From J051 sp040289295 (lineage in GTDB: Bacteria; Armatimonadota; Fimbriimonadia; Fimbriimonadales; ATM1), in contig PSLA01000009.1 of assembly GCA_040289295.1 (NCBI GenBank), forward strand, positions 1-64,000: a stretch of DNA of 64,000 bases, given 5' to 3'. The notes under the pieces are model-generated. The model had not been told where the DNA came from and searched no databases. It worked only from the letters and a program-made list of their open reading frames with translations. Each line of letters opens with the position of its first letter. Position 1 is the stretch's first letter. The translations under genes were made by a program, and so were the position numbers. Below, in pieces: positions 16,776 to 25,591 of the stretch.

Positions 16776-18233
16776 TCAGAACTCGATGGTCTGCGTAACC
16801 TTGGCGAACACGCCGCCCTGCCTGACGCTGTACGTGATGGTTGTGCGTGCACCTCGCCTTATGCGCGAGATGAGCTCTTTGAGTTGGTCGGGGCTGGTTA
16901 CTGCAACGTCGCCCAATTTTTGAATCACTGCGCCCACCGGAATGCCGGCTGCCTCGGCAGGCGAACCCGGCTCGACCTGCGTTACCATCACGCCGGAGCC
17001 GTACTGCGCCTTTTCCTCGGTTGTCAGGTCACGAATGCGGACGCCGAGCGCAACGGGCGCTGCAGCATCGGACCGCGGCGCAGGCTCGTCAAAACCGGGA
17101 GGTGCTGTCCGCTCCTCCGTTTGGGCAAGCAAGTCGGGCCTTCCGGTCAATTGCACGGAGACTGTCTGGACCTTCCCGCTTCGAATGTATTTGATGATGA
17201 CGCTCGTTCCCGGTTTGTGAATGAGCATTGCGTCGCGAAGGTCTTGTTCGCCGCGAATCCGCCGGCCCTGTATCTCCGTGATGATGTCGCCTGGTTTGAT
17301 GCCTGCTTTCGCTGCAGCAGAGCCTTCCTCCACGTTTCGAACCACGGTACCCTGTTGGACGCCGAACTTCTTAACCTCGAACGGCTTCAAGTTCTCGGGC
17401 GTTAGGCCGAGGTAGGCGCGGATGACCTTGCCGTTCGCAATGAGTTGATCGGCAACCAGGCGTACGGTGTTGGAGGGGATGGCAAAACCGACTCCACTGC
17501 TGGCACCGGTTGTGGTGTTGATGATGGTGTTGATTCCGATGACCTCGCCCTTGTAGTTCAGTAGGGGGCCGCCGGAGTTGCCTGGGTTGATCGCGGCATC
17601 GGTCTGAATCATGTTGAGGTACGCCTTGCCTCCGATGACCCACGGCGCCGTCCTCCCGTTCGCACTCACGTGGCCGAAACTAACGGACTGGGGCAGACCG
17701 AACGGGGCGCCGATTGCGAGGGCGAGCTGCCCGGGCTTCACCTCGAAGCTGTCACCAAATCGAGCGGCGATGAGGTTCTTCTCGGGGACCTTGATGACTG
17801 CTACGTCCGCAAGAGGGTCAGCCGGGTCGGCGATGACCTCGCCCTTCGTCTCGCGCCCGTCGGCGAGGAAAACGTCAACAGTCTTTGACCCGCCCACAAC
17901 GTGGCTGTTCGTGATGATATATCCATCCGGGCGATATACGACGCCAGATCCCTCGCCCATTTGCGTGCGAATATAGACCACCGAGGGTGCGACCGCCTCG
18001 ACCAGCTTCGCCGAGGCCGAGTCGAACGCGGCGAGAATCTCCAGGTCCCCAGCGCTCAGCGCGCGCTCATCACCTGGCTCGGCTCGCGCGGGAACCCGCG
18101 TCTGAAGGAAGCCAAGTGTGCCGGCTGCGCCAACGGCGATGCCAGCGATCAACGCCCAACCAAGGTTGCTTTGGAAGAATCTTCGAAACATCTGCATAGG
18201 TTCAATCCTCTCGTTGAAGTGTCCTTTATTCAT
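16776..18233 (-). CDS. HtrA/DegP-type periplasmic serine protease, two PDZ domains
   Basis: 485 residues: N-terminal membrane anchor (LGWALIAGIAVGAAGTLGF), trypsin-like domain with triad His111 (TNSHVV), Asp143 (LADVAV) and Ser220 (GNSGGP), then two PDZ domains (about 275-360 and 385-480). It degrades or refolds damaged envelope proteins. Last gene of the ECF sigma/anti-sigma/RseB-like operon, so it is probably the main effector of that stress response. ATG 18233 overlaps the upstream stop (ATGA). An internal ATG at 18197 preceded by GAGAGG is a credible alternative start. Confidence 0.94.
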   Translation of the reverse strand: MNKGHFNERIEPMQMFRRFFQSNLGWALIAGIAVGAAGTLGFLQTRVPARAEPGDERALSAGDLEILAAFDSASAKLVEAVAPSVVYIRTQMGEGSGVVYRPDGYIITNSHVVGGSKTVDVFLADGRETKGEVIADPADPLADVAVIKVPEKNLIAARFGDSFEVKPGQLALAIGAPFGLPQSVSFGHVSANGRTAPWVIGGKAYLNMIQTDAAINPGNSGGPLLNYKGEVIGINTIINTTTGASSGVGFAIPSNTVRLVADQLIANGKVIRAYLGLTPENLKPFEVKKFGVQQGTVVRNVEEGSAAAKAGIKPGDIITEIQGRRIRGEQDLRDAMLIHKPGTSVIIKYIRSGKVQTVSVQLTGRPDLLAQTEERTAPPGFDEPAPRSDAAAPVALGVRIRDLTTEEKAQYGSGVMVTQVEPGSPAEAAGIPVGAVIQKLGDVAVTSPDQLKELISRIRRGARTTITYSVRQGGVFAKVTQTIEF

Positions 18234-19387
18234 ACGACGCTATCGGGCGCTCTGTTCGCCACAGGGGCTGAAGACCCAGCGCCCCGATGTGGCTCTTTGT
18301 CTATGACCGTTTTTCGCGGAGGCCAAACGTCGCAGTCTCGGCCGTCGCAATCCCGCTTCTCACGCCGCTCGGCGTCTTTGCCGTCGAGCCAGTTGTGCAG
18401 CAAGATGAACTCTTCTCCCTCCTGAGCCGTAGCGGCGAGTGCTTTGAAGACGGCGTCTCTTCCCGCGTTGGGGATATCCCCGTCCACGGCAATGTACACG
18501 GAGCCGGCCTTTATACTCTTGCCGCCCGGGGGAACGCGCCAAGGCGCCACCTTGTCGGCGCCGGCTTGATAGAGGGTTACGTTGGTAGCGCCGTCCGTGT
18601 ACCGAAGCACAGCCAACGTTATGCGCCGCCCCTTGATAACGTCTGCGCCGGTGAACGTGAGACCCGCGGGCATCCGCTCGGGTGTGACCACCTTGAATCC
18701 GACTTCGCGGGAGAGCGCGGTGATGCTGTCCACCCGCGTAGGAGCCTGCACGCGCACCGTCTCGGGGCGCCCGAGGAACTTCGGTTTGAACGTCTCCTCA
18801 GAGATGCTGTCGGGGAAGCTGATCGTTAGTGTGTCGCTGACAATTTGTGATTTACCGCACGGGTCGGTCCATTCGACTCGAAGTAGAACGAACTTTTCCA
18901 CGTCAATCCAGTACCGCCGCGAAAAGACCAACTCGTCCGCCTTCGGCTGCAGCGCAACGCGGACCGCCACACGTCCGGCGATGCGATCTACACCCTCCTT
19001 GATGAGCGAGTAGTTGCGCTTTAGGATCTCGAAGCGCCGCTCGATATCCTCCTTCGATACGCGCGCGAGCGGTGAGTCTTGTACGACAACCAGCTGCCGG
19101 TCGGGGTCGTAACTCGTCCACTGGCGCCCATCGTCAACGATAGTGTGTCCTTGTTTAGAGAGCGGTGAAAGGACGGTGACCTTGTTCGCTCCGTTCGCCG
19201 CTTGATCGCGCCGAAGGCGGATGCAATCGTCGTCGTTCCAGCGATGCAGCGTACGGACGCACGTGTAGGTAACAAATTGGTCGTGCAGCATGGCCAGGCG
19301 CACGTACTCCTGCGCCGACCGGGTTGGCTGTGCTGCCAGCCCCAATGAGTATAGGACCAGAGAGCAAGCGATAGCGAGTCGCATCAC
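18230..19387 (-). CDS. RseB/MucB-like periplasmic sigma-factor regulator
   Basis: 385 residues with a signal peptide (ACSLVLYSLGLAAQ). The fold-type pattern of RseB/MucB and LolA-like outer-membrane sensing proteins is suggested by an N-terminal beta-half domain, a long central region on which the protein is modelled, and a second domain from about residue 225 (REVGFKVVTPERMPAGLTF, the MucB/RseB C-terminal type). In E. coli RseB binds anti-sigma RseA and senses lipids. Position between the anti-sigma and htrA genes, with four-base overlaps to both, supports that role. Confidence 0.82.
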   Translation of the reverse strand: MMRLAIACSLVLYSLGLAAQPTRSAQEYVRLAMLHDQFVTYTCVRTLHRWNDDDCIRLRRDQAANGANKVTVLSPLSKQGHTIVDDGRQWTSYDPDRQLVVVQDSPLARVSKEDIERRFEILKRNYSLIKEGVDRIAGRVAVRVALQPKADELVFSRRYWIDVEKFVLLRVEWTDPCGKSQIVSDTLTISFPDSISEETFKPKFLGRPETVRVQAPTRVDSITALSREVGFKVVTPERMPAGLTFTGADVIKGRRITLAVLRYTDGATNVTLYQAGADKVAPWRVPPGGKSIKAGSVYIAVDGDIPNAGRDAVFKALAATAQEGEEFILLHNWLDGKDAERREKRDCDGRDCDVWPPRKTVIDKEPHRGAGSSAPVANRAPDSVV

Positions 19388-19851
19388 CTTCCCGAGGGTC
19401 CGTCGTCGAGGGATACGGGAATCGTGTGACCGGAGAAAGGCGATCGTGCCCGCTCGAAGTCGCGCGTGCCGTCAATTTGTCGGTGCGTTGCGTGTGGATA
19501 CTCGCCGGCGAGCGTAGGCTCCGTGGCCGGCCTCACAAGCGTGTAGACAAAGAAGCCTGCGACAGCCGCCGCGGCGGCCAGAGTCAGTCCTGTTGCTACG
19601 GTGGGTTCGACGAGCACCGGCGAAGGGAGCTCGGCGTGGCGGAGGGACGCCTTCAGGCGATCCTCCAGCCCGTCGGGAGCGCAGCAAGGGGGAAGCCCTC
19701 GGAGGAGCGACTTCACGTCGCGAAGGCCGTCGCACTCGGCGCGGCAATCCGCACACTCCTCGAGGTGGGCGCGAACCTGTTGCATCTCCGACCCGGACAG
19801 CTCGGAGTCCAAATATGCAGACAAGAGACTTCGTACCGTTGCGCAGTTCAT
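19384..19851 (-). CDS. Membrane zinc-finger anti-sigma factor
   Basis: 155 residues. The N-terminus has the zinc anti-sigma motif H29-x3-C33-x2-C36 (HLEECADC) with Cys3 nearby; a membrane helix (about 88-107, AAAAAVAGFFVYTLV) follows, then a short extracytoplasmic tail. It should hold the ECF sigma factor encoded just upstream at the membrane until envelope stress triggers release. Four-base overlaps with both neighbours imply equal co-expression. Confidence 0.92.
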   Translation of the reverse strand: MNCATVRSLLSAYLDSELSGSEMQQVRAHLEECADCRAECDGLRDVKSLLRGLPPCCAPDGLEDRLKASLRHAELPSPVLVEPTVATGLTLAAAAAVAGFFVYTLVRPATEPTLAGEYPHATHRQIDGTRDFERARSPFSGHTIPVSLDDGPSGR

Positions 19852-20441
19852 GATTCTATCATCCGCTTGTATTTGTCAGGATTGACACCCGAAAGGTACT
19901 TCCTTAGCTGCTTCCTCCCGCGGTGGATCCGAGATCGTACGGTTCCGACAGAGGTGTTCATTACTTCGGATATCTCCTCATACGACAGACCTTGCATGTC
20001 GGCAAGCAGCACCGCAACGCGAAACTCGGGGGTCATCTGGTTCAGCGCTTCTTGGATTTCGGCATCCATTTCGCTGTTCAAAACAACGGCCTCGGGCGAT
20101 GGGCCATCGTCTCGCACGTCCCACGCGGCACCGGTTTCCGGGTGCGGCTCGTCCAGGCTACTGGCCTTCAGCCTGCCGCGTCGCCGCATCTCGTCAATGT
20201 AGGCGTTCGTCATGATGCGGTAGAGCCAACTTGAGAACGGAAGCGACTCGTCGAAGCGATGGAAGAATCGATACGCTCGCACAAAACTCTCTTGAAGCAA
20301 GTCCTCCGCATCGGCGCGCCGGCCGGTGAGCCGCAGGGCAAGGTGGAACAGTTGCTGGTAGGTCTGCACCAGGAGCGATTCAAACAGTTCCCGGCGCGCA
20401 CCGGTAACCATGGCTCCGCGTTCGATTATCTTCGATTCCAA
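19848..20441 (-). CDS. ECF (sigma-70 family, RpoE-like) RNA polymerase sigma factor
   Basis: 197 residues. Region 2 contains DAEDLLQESFVRAYRFF and the aromatic WLYRIMTNAYIDEMRR; region 4 contains GLSYEEISEVMNTSVGTVRSRIHRGRKQLR. The start is TTG 20441, placed six bases after AGGAG; an ATG at 20411 is possible but has no such site. A GGAACTT -35 element upstream suggests that it activates its own operon with the anti-sigma, RseB-like and HtrA genes. Confidence 0.95.
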   Translation of the reverse strand: MESKIIERGAMVTGARRELFESLLVQTYQQLFHLALRLTGRRADAEDLLQESFVRAYRFFHRFDESLPFSSWLYRIMTNAYIDEMRRRGRLKASSLDEPHPETGAAWDVRDDGPSPEAVVLNSEMDAEIQEALNQMTPEFRVAVLLADMQGLSYEEISEVMNTSVGTVRSRIHRGRKQLRKYLSGVNPDKYKRMIES

Positions 20442-20462
20442 CGGTTCTCCTCTCGCCTTTGT

Positions 20463-20491
20463 CCTACGAGCCGAACCCGACCTGAAGTTCC
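20463..20491 (-). promoter_or_regulatory. ECF-type autoregulatory promoter of the envelope-stress operon
   Basis: On the minus strand, GGAACTT (20491-20485) matches the sigma-E -35 consensus exactly. After 16 bases comes CGTAGG (20468-20463), an ECF-like -10. A transcript starting about seven bases on would have a short leader holding AGGAG before the TTG start. Confidence 0.6.
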
Positions 20492-20504
20492 CCTTTCCGT
20501 GGAA

Positions 20505-21449
20505 TTAGCCTCTGCGTAGCGGGAGGTTGCGCGTGAACATTCTGTCGCAAACGAAGTCGAACCGCACCATCCCTTGCACGAAGCGATGACCCTCGAGCGC
20601 GTCTTCCAGCAGCCCTTGCCAGTGGAAGTTGCCGCTCTCAAGTTCGGCGCAAAGCGCATTTCCCAGTAATTGTATCAGTGCAGCATGCCGACTGCGTGTC
20701 GGGGTCTCCCTCTCCAGGCCTGCTTCGACCAAGGCGTCAGCCATCGCCTGAAAGTCGTCGCTTGCTTTCAGGGCGTCCTCACGCCGCGCTGAAGGTAGCC
20801 ATTCGAGGAACGATCGCATCGCGAGGAGGAACTCAGGAGCACTCTCGAGCGCCGCGACCATTTGTGGGGCCCCTCCGCCCAGCTTCCAGACGAAAGAGTC
20901 TTCGCTCCCGTCGAAAGTGGGCAGTTCGCAAGGCACAAGCAGGCAGCGAGACCGCACCGTCGGCAGCAGCCGGGCGGCGGCGTCCGTCCACAGCACGAGG
21001 CGAGCGTGCTCGGGAGTCTCCTCCATCAGTCGGAGGAGCGCGTTTGAAGCGGCTGGGTTTAGGCGGTGTGCCCTGCCCAGGATGACCACCTTCCGGCGCG
21101 CTACCAGCGGGCGCGCTTGCAGGAAGTCTCGGACGCAAGGCACGCGCCCCTCGTCGCTGCTGGACTCATGCTCTTTGGTTGGCACAATCTGGCTGACCAC
21201 GATCTGGTCTCCCGCGGATCGAGGCTTGACGATGAGAAGGTCGGGGCATGCGCCTCGTTCGAGCGAACGGCACACCGGGCAGTCTCGACACGCTTGTCCT
21301 TCGCTTGCTTCGGGGCAGAGCATTGCGTAGGCGATGTCGAGTGCGACCAACTCTTGGCCTGCGCCCTTCTCGCCCATGATGAGGACGGCTGCGCTTGTGT
21401 CTCGCCGCGCGATGTTACGCACTCGCTCGATCGTGCCCACGGGCACCAT
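20505..21449 (-). CDS. holB: DNA polymerase III delta-prime-like subunit
   Basis: About 314 residues of the clamp-loader AAA+ family. The P-loop is degenerate (GEKGAGQEL), as expected for delta-prime. It also has the zinc cysteines (CPEASEGQACRDCPVC), a sensor region (NALLRLMEETPEHARLVLWT) and the Ser-Arg-Cys motif (RSRCLLV). ATG 21449 begins one base after the darA stop; the longer frame to 21476 overlaps darA. Clustering with darA and tmk matches Bacillota-type synteny. Confidence 0.9.
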   Translation of the reverse strand: MVPVGTIERVRNIARRDTSAAVLIMGEKGAGQELVALDIAYAMLCPEASEGQACRDCPVCRSLERGACPDLLIVKPRSAGDQIVVSQIVPTKEHESSSDEGRVPCVRDFLQARPLVARRKVVILGRAHRLNPAASNALLRLMEETPEHARLVLWTDAAARLLPTVRSRCLLVPCELPTFDGSEDSFVWKLGGGAPQMVAALESAPEFLLAMRSFLEWLPSARREDALKASDDFQAMADALVEAGLERETPTRSRHAALIQLLGNALCAELESGNFHWQGLLEDALEGHRFVQGMVRFDFVCDRMFTRNLPLRRG

Positions 21450-21450
21450 T

Positions 21451-21780
21451 TCAGAAACGGGCGAACTGCTCAACATCCAGCACGAAGACGATGGCGCCGC
21501 CGACCGGCACCTTGACGGGATTGGGAACGAAGGTACCGACGTGGGAGGCGTCGGGCGGCAGCACGTTGACGACCTGCTCTCGCACTTGGCAGTTGCGCTG
21601 GATGATGGAGAGGAGTGCTTCTTTTTCCTCCTCTTGCACGCCGATCAAGAAGGTTGTGTTGCCTTCGCGCAGGAATCCGCCGGTTGAGCCGATGATGGTG
21701 AACTTGAAGCCGTCCCTCACCAGGTCGTCTACGACCTTGTTCTTGTCACGATTGTGGATGACAGCGATGACGAGCTTCAC
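21451..21780 (-). CDS. darA: DarA/PstA, PII-like cyclic-di-AMP receptor (DUF970)
   Basis: 109 residues, full length for DarA (YaaQ). It starts MKLVIAVIHNRDKN, has STGGFLREGNTTFLIG, where the family binds c-di-AMP, and ends GAIVFVLDVEQFARF. DarA is a trimeric PII-like signal protein whose targets are still poorly known. It lies between tmk and holB, as in Bacillus. The start is GTG 21780; bases upstream of 21788 are Ns, so its ribosome site cannot be seen. It implies that the cell makes c-di-AMP. Confidence 0.93.
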   Translation of the reverse strand: MKLVIAVIHNRDKNKVVDDLVRDGFKFTIIGSTGGFLREGNTTFLIGVQEEEKEALLSIIQRNCQVREQVVNVLPPDASHVGTFVPNPVKVPVGGAIVFVLDVEQFARF

Positions 21781-21787
21781 GGCTGGG

Positions 21788-21797
21788 NNNNNNNNNN
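21788..21797. other. Run of 10 unknown bases between tmk and darA
   Basis: A short N run that is probably a scaffold gap of unknown true length. It hides the 3' end of tmk and the upstream region of darA. Confidence 0.99.
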
Positions 21798-22432
21798 TCT
21801 CCTCCCGCCGCGAGTATAGCCTCCAGACCTAGCACCATTGCCATCTTGCGCAGGGCGTCTTCGAGCACGCGGCTGGGCGGAAGGGTGGCATCGAGCACTC
21901 GCCATCGCTCAGGCTCCCGCTTGGCCTCGGAGAGAAAGCCTTCTCGGACGCGCGCGTGGTACTCAAGGGGCTTGCGGTCGAGGCGGTTGGGGTCTTTCAA
22001 CCGCGCAAGAGCGATTTCAGGTGGAAGGTCGAGGAGTAGGGTCACGTCAGGTATAAGGCCGCTCGTCGCAATGTGGTTCAGACTGCGGAGGGTCTCGATG
22101 TCTGCTCCTGCGGCATAGCCTTGATAGGCCAGCGTGGAGTCCGCGAACCGGTCGGAGATGACCCAGATCCCCTTTTCGAGCGAGGGGCGGACGACCCTCA
22201 TGCAGTGGCGGCGGCGGTCGGCGAGAAATAGAAACGTTTCGGTCCACACGTCGAGCTCTTCACCGTGAAGCAGGATGTCGCGAATCGGGGCGCCGATGTC
22301 GCTTCCGCCGGGTTGGTGTGTAAGTAGATTTGGGACGCCGGTCGCTGTGAGTCTCTCGGCCAGCGCCTTCGCAAGGGTGCTCTTGCCCGAGCCGTCTTGC
22401 CCCTCGATCGTAATCAGCCGCCCGATAGTCAT
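21798..22432 (-). CDS. tmk: Thymidylate kinase, C-terminus cut by a gap
   Basis: Phosphorylates dTMP to dTDP. P-loop GQDGSGKST at residues 10-18, the DR motif in VISDRFADSTLAYQG, and the LID-type region before RKPLEYHARVREGF. About 211 residues are visible, close to full length, before ten Ns; the stop must lie in or next to the gap. Any reading through the Ns into darA is an artefact. The ATG lies four bases after the R3H-ATPase stop. Confidence 0.93.
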
Positions 22433-22435
22433 GTG

Positions 22436-24031
22436 TTAGGCAGGTAAGATTCTAACGAATCGGTTAGGCTCCGTGCCGATGCTCTCGCTGCGCAGGTTGT
22501 GCTCCTCGATTGCGCGGTGTTGCATTCTCCGTATCGTAGGCGGCTGCGGCGCGAGGTCGTACGGCTTGCGGCGGGATTTGACGATGCGCACCGCTTCGAG
22601 CACCTCTTGCGTTGCGGCAGCGACTGCGTCCTCCGTTTCGCCCCGTCCATTGCCGGAGAGGATCTCTTCGATCGCTGCGCCGATTTGGGCGAGCGTGTTG
22701 CTTCGCACGACGACGACGGGAATCTTCTTTCCCAGCCGCTGCTTGAAGCGCTCGGGCTTACGCTGGACGGCGCTCCTAATGGCAAGAATCACGTCGGCTG
22801 CCGCGGCCTCCTGGGTCACGGCGATCGGGAGACGCTTCTCGCGGATGACGCGCTCGAGGCGGGTTCGTGCGATCCCGTATGGGAACACTCGGATGACACC
22901 TCTTGCGCCGGGCGCATGCGCGCCGATGCGGGGGCTGGGGAAACCCGGGGGAACGGTCTCCTCCAATCGGACGCCGGGCGTCGGCTCGAGCATTGCCGGT
23001 TCGGGGGTTAGCACCTCCAGGTGTCCATCCGAGCCTCGGATGCGAATCTCGGGCCTCGGCGCGACGCCCCTAAGGATCGAATCCACTGTCTTCTGAACGT
23101 CGTGATGGACGGCGAGGCGGTCGTAGTCGAGGATCTCGATGACGACGTCAAACGTTGGGGGCGCCTTGCGCTCGAGCACGGTCTTTTGAGTGCCTCGCCT
23201 TCGGGCTTCTTCGTCCGAGAGGGTAACTGCTTGGATGCCTCCTATGAGGTCGGCGAGGGTTGGGTTGAGCATCAGGTTCTCGAGCGTCTGCCCGTGTGCG
23301 GTTCCGATCAGTTGCACTCCTCGCTCGGCGATGGTCCGCGCAGCGTATGCTTCGGCTTCAGTTCCGATTTCGTCAATGACGACAACCTCCGGCATGTGGT
23401 TCTCCACCGCTTCGATCATGATTTGGTGTTGCAGGCTTGGGTCAACCACTTGCATCCTTCGAGCTGAGCCAATTGCAGGGTGTGGGATGTCGCCGTCACC
23501 AGCAATCTCGTTCGACGTGTCTACGATGACTACGCGTTTGTTCATGCGGTCCGCCAAGAGGCGCGCCATCTCTCGCAGCTTGGTCGTTTTGCCGATTCCG
23601 GGCTTGCCGAGTAGCAAGATGGACTTTCCGCTCTCGACGATGTCTTCGATGATGTCAATCGTCCCTAGAATCGCTCTGCCCACGCGGCAAGTAAGGCCGA
23701 TGATCCGCTCCTGTCGGTTTCGGATGGCACTGATGCGGTGGAGAGTGCGCTCGATGCCGGCTCGGTTGTCCGTGCCGAAATCACTGATTCGCTCGCTAAC
23801 GTATCGGATGTCGTCTTCGCTGATGGTGTAGTCGTAGAACCGCTCGAACCTGTTCTTGAGCCGTATTTCGGCGGCCCTTCCGAAGTCGAGAACGACTTCG
23901 ATCAGGTCATCGAGGTCGGGAATGCTTTGCAGTCGTTGTCGGATGACGGGCGGCAGCGCATCGAGAAGCAACTCGAGCTCCTCTCGGTTATCCGGCATGG
24001 AGTTCGGGTCTGTTGGCGGTATATGCTTCAT
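22436..24031 (-). CDS. AAA ATPase with C-terminal R3H domain (Ycf45/SpoIIIAA-like)
   Basis: 531 residues. Walker A GKPGIGKTT at 142-150, Walker B VVVIDEIG, and a helical N-terminal region related to SpoIIIAA. The C-terminus has an R3H single-stranded nucleic-acid-binding domain (HRAIEEHNLRSESIGTEPNR). Ycf45-type proteins occur in cyanobacteria, plastids and several Terrabacteria; their function is unknown. The ATG overlaps the upstream protease stop (ATGA), and the gene runs straight into tmk. Confidence 0.87.
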   Translation of the reverse strand: MKHIPPTDPNSMPDNREELELLLDALPPVIRQRLQSIPDLDDLIEVVLDFGRAAEIRLKNRFERFYDYTISEDDIRYVSERISDFGTDNRAGIERTLHRISAIRNRQERIIGLTCRVGRAILGTIDIIEDIVESGKSILLLGKPGIGKTTKLREMARLLADRMNKRVVIVDTSNEIAGDGDIPHPAIGSARRMQVVDPSLQHQIMIEAVENHMPEVVVIDEIGTEAEAYAARTIAERGVQLIGTAHGQTLENLMLNPTLADLIGGIQAVTLSDEEARRRGTQKTVLERKAPPTFDVVIEILDYDRLAVHHDVQKTVDSILRGVAPRPEIRIRGSDGHLEVLTPEPAMLEPTPGVRLEETVPPGFPSPRIGAHAPGARGVIRVFPYGIARTRLERVIREKRLPIAVTQEAAAADVILAIRSAVQRKPERFKQRLGKKIPVVVVRSNTLAQIGAAIEEILSGNGRGETEDAVAAATQEVLEAVRIVKSRRKPYDLAPQPPTIRRMQHRAIEEHNLRSESIGTEPNRFVRILPA

Positions 24032-25131
24032 TGCGAACTATCTTCGAGTGTGGCTTCTGTGGTTTTCTCCTCTCCTCCGCGCCAGAAGGTGACCTGGACC
24101 TTTTGCCCGACTTCGGCCTTCATCATGAAAAGCAGAAAGTCGCTGGGGTCTCGCAAGGCCTGGTTGTTCATCTTGGTGATGATGTCGAGCTGCTTGAGTC
24201 CTGCCTTGTCGGCTGGGCCCCCAGGTTTCACCGCGAGGACAACAAGTCCCTGGTCGGGCAGTTCTATGGGGCCGACGAGTTCTCGCAGGTAAGGGTCCCT
24301 TCTTGGCGCGGGATGCCACTTTGCGCGAATGGCGAGCGTCGGGTGTCTCATCCGCCCGTGCGTCTGAATCTCTTTCACGAACTTAAGCACCTGCTTCGAG
24401 GGGATCGCGAAGCCGAGGCCGACGCTCCCCCCCGTCGGGGAAAGGATTGCCGTGTTGATGCCGACGACCTGCCCGTGAATGTTTGCGAGCGGCCCACCGC
24501 TATTGCCCTGGTTGATCGCGGCGTCAGTTTGAATGGCGCCGACCAGTGGGTAAGCTTCTCCTGGTGCCGGCAGGTCCCGGTTGAGCGCACTGACAACACC
24601 GACGCTGAGGGTGTTCTCAATGCCGAGCGGCGCGCCGATGGCGAACACCCACTCTCCCTGCACGAGATCGTCGCTGTCTCCGAGTTCTGCGAAGGGTAGG
24701 CCGTTCGCGTTGATCTTCAGGAGCGCGAGGTCGGACGGCACATCCGCTCCCACCACGCGTGCTTCGTGCGCGGAGCCATCCTGCAACTTGACGACGATTG
24801 CGTCCGCGCCTTCGATGACATGATTGTTGGTAACGATGTAGCCGTCGCTCGATAGGATCACGCCCGATCCGAGCCCGGTTTGCACTTGGTTGCCGCTGAA
24901 GAAGTCCCTTTGCATCGAGAAGATGCTGACGACTGCGGGGCGGACCTTCTGCACGGCTTCGGTAAATGCGACCTGCCCTGGGTCCTTATCGTATCGGATC
25001 GGCTTGTATCCGGCAAGCTGCTCAAGCGAACTGACAGGCTTTGCCAGCCGGTCGTGTAGCAACAAAGCGGTGAACACGCCCGCAAAACACACTACGAACA
25101 TTGCGGCATAGGTTAGTAGACGATTAGACAC
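24028..25131 (-). CDS. HtrA-like membrane-anchored serine protease, one PDZ domain
   Basis: 367 residues: N-terminal membrane helix (LLTYAAMFVVCFAGVFTALLL), trypsin domain with His104 (TNNHVI), Asp134 (SDLALL) and Ser211 (GNSGGP), and a single PDZ domain at about 275-365. GTG 25131 was chosen: it follows GGAG by six bases and overlaps ribH by eight. The frame is open to 25176, deeper in ribH. A second HtrA paralogue, unlinked to the sigma-E operon, so it may be a constitutive quality-control protease. Confidence 0.92.
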   Translation of the reverse strand: MSNRLLTYAAMFVVCFAGVFTALLLHDRLAKPVSSLEQLAGYKPIRYDKDPGQVAFTEAVQKVRPAVVSIFSMQRDFFSGNQVQTGLGSGVILSSDGYIVTNNHVIEGADAIVVKLQDGSAHEARVVGADVPSDLALLKINANGLPFAELGDSDDLVQGEWVFAIGAPLGIENTLSVGVVSALNRDLPAPGEAYPLVGAIQTDAAINQGNSGGPLANIHGQVVGINTAILSPTGGSVGLGFAIPSKQVLKFVKEIQTHGRMRHPTLAIRAKWHPAPRRDPYLRELVGPIELPDQGLVVLAVKPGGPADKAGLKQLDIITKMNNQALRDPSDFLLFMMKAEVGQKVQVTFWRGGEEKTTEATLEDSSQ

Positions 25132-25591
25132 TGCGACTCCGTTTCTTCTTTTGACATACGGCTTCAATGGCCGCAAGCGCTGCCTCTTCGCCTTTGTTTC
25201 CTTTTTTCAATCCCGCTCGTTCCAGCGCCTCTTCCTGGGTTGCGCAGGTGAGGATGCCCCACGTTACAGGAACGCCCGTCCGCATCATCAGGTCCGCAAC
25301 GGCTCCGGCGACGGAATTGGACAGTTGTTGCGCATGGATGGTGTCGCCCCTCAGGACACACCCCACACACACGACAGCGTCAGCGCCTTCCTCGATCAGC
25401 GCATGAACGAGGACCGGAACTTCCCATGTCCCCGAGACCCAGAACACCTCCGGGTCATGGATGCCGTGCATCCGAAGAGCCCGCTCGGCGCCCGCAGCCA
25501 GGCGCTCGGTCACGAGCTCATTCCACCGGGCTGCGACGATGGGGATCCGAAATCCCTCCGCATTCAAAACGGCCTCAACTCTCGGGCACAT
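25124..25591 (-). CDS. ribH: 6,7-dimethyl-8-ribityllumazine synthase
   Basis: 155 residues from ATG 25591, the normal family length; the frame is open further upstream into ribBA. Makes the riboflavin precursor lumazine from the RibA- and RibB-derived substrates. Conserved GTWEVPVLVHAL, GCVLRGDTIHAQQLSN with the catalytic His, and the end motif EEALERAGLKKGNKGEEAA. It overlaps ribBA by 17 bases. Confidence 0.95.
   Translation of the reverse strand: MCPRVEAVLNAEGFRIPIVAARWNELVTERLAAGAERALRMHGIHDPEVFWVSGTWEVPVLVHALIEEGADAVVCVGCVLRGDTIHAQQLSNSVAGAVADLMMRTGVPVTWGILTCATQEEALERAGLKKGNKGEEAALAAIEAVCQKKKRSRSV

Noticed and set aside
21746..22432. Thymidylate kinase reading through the Ns into the darA region
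   Set aside because: The segment after the N run is the reverse-frame shadow of darA. The ten Ns are a gap of unknown length.
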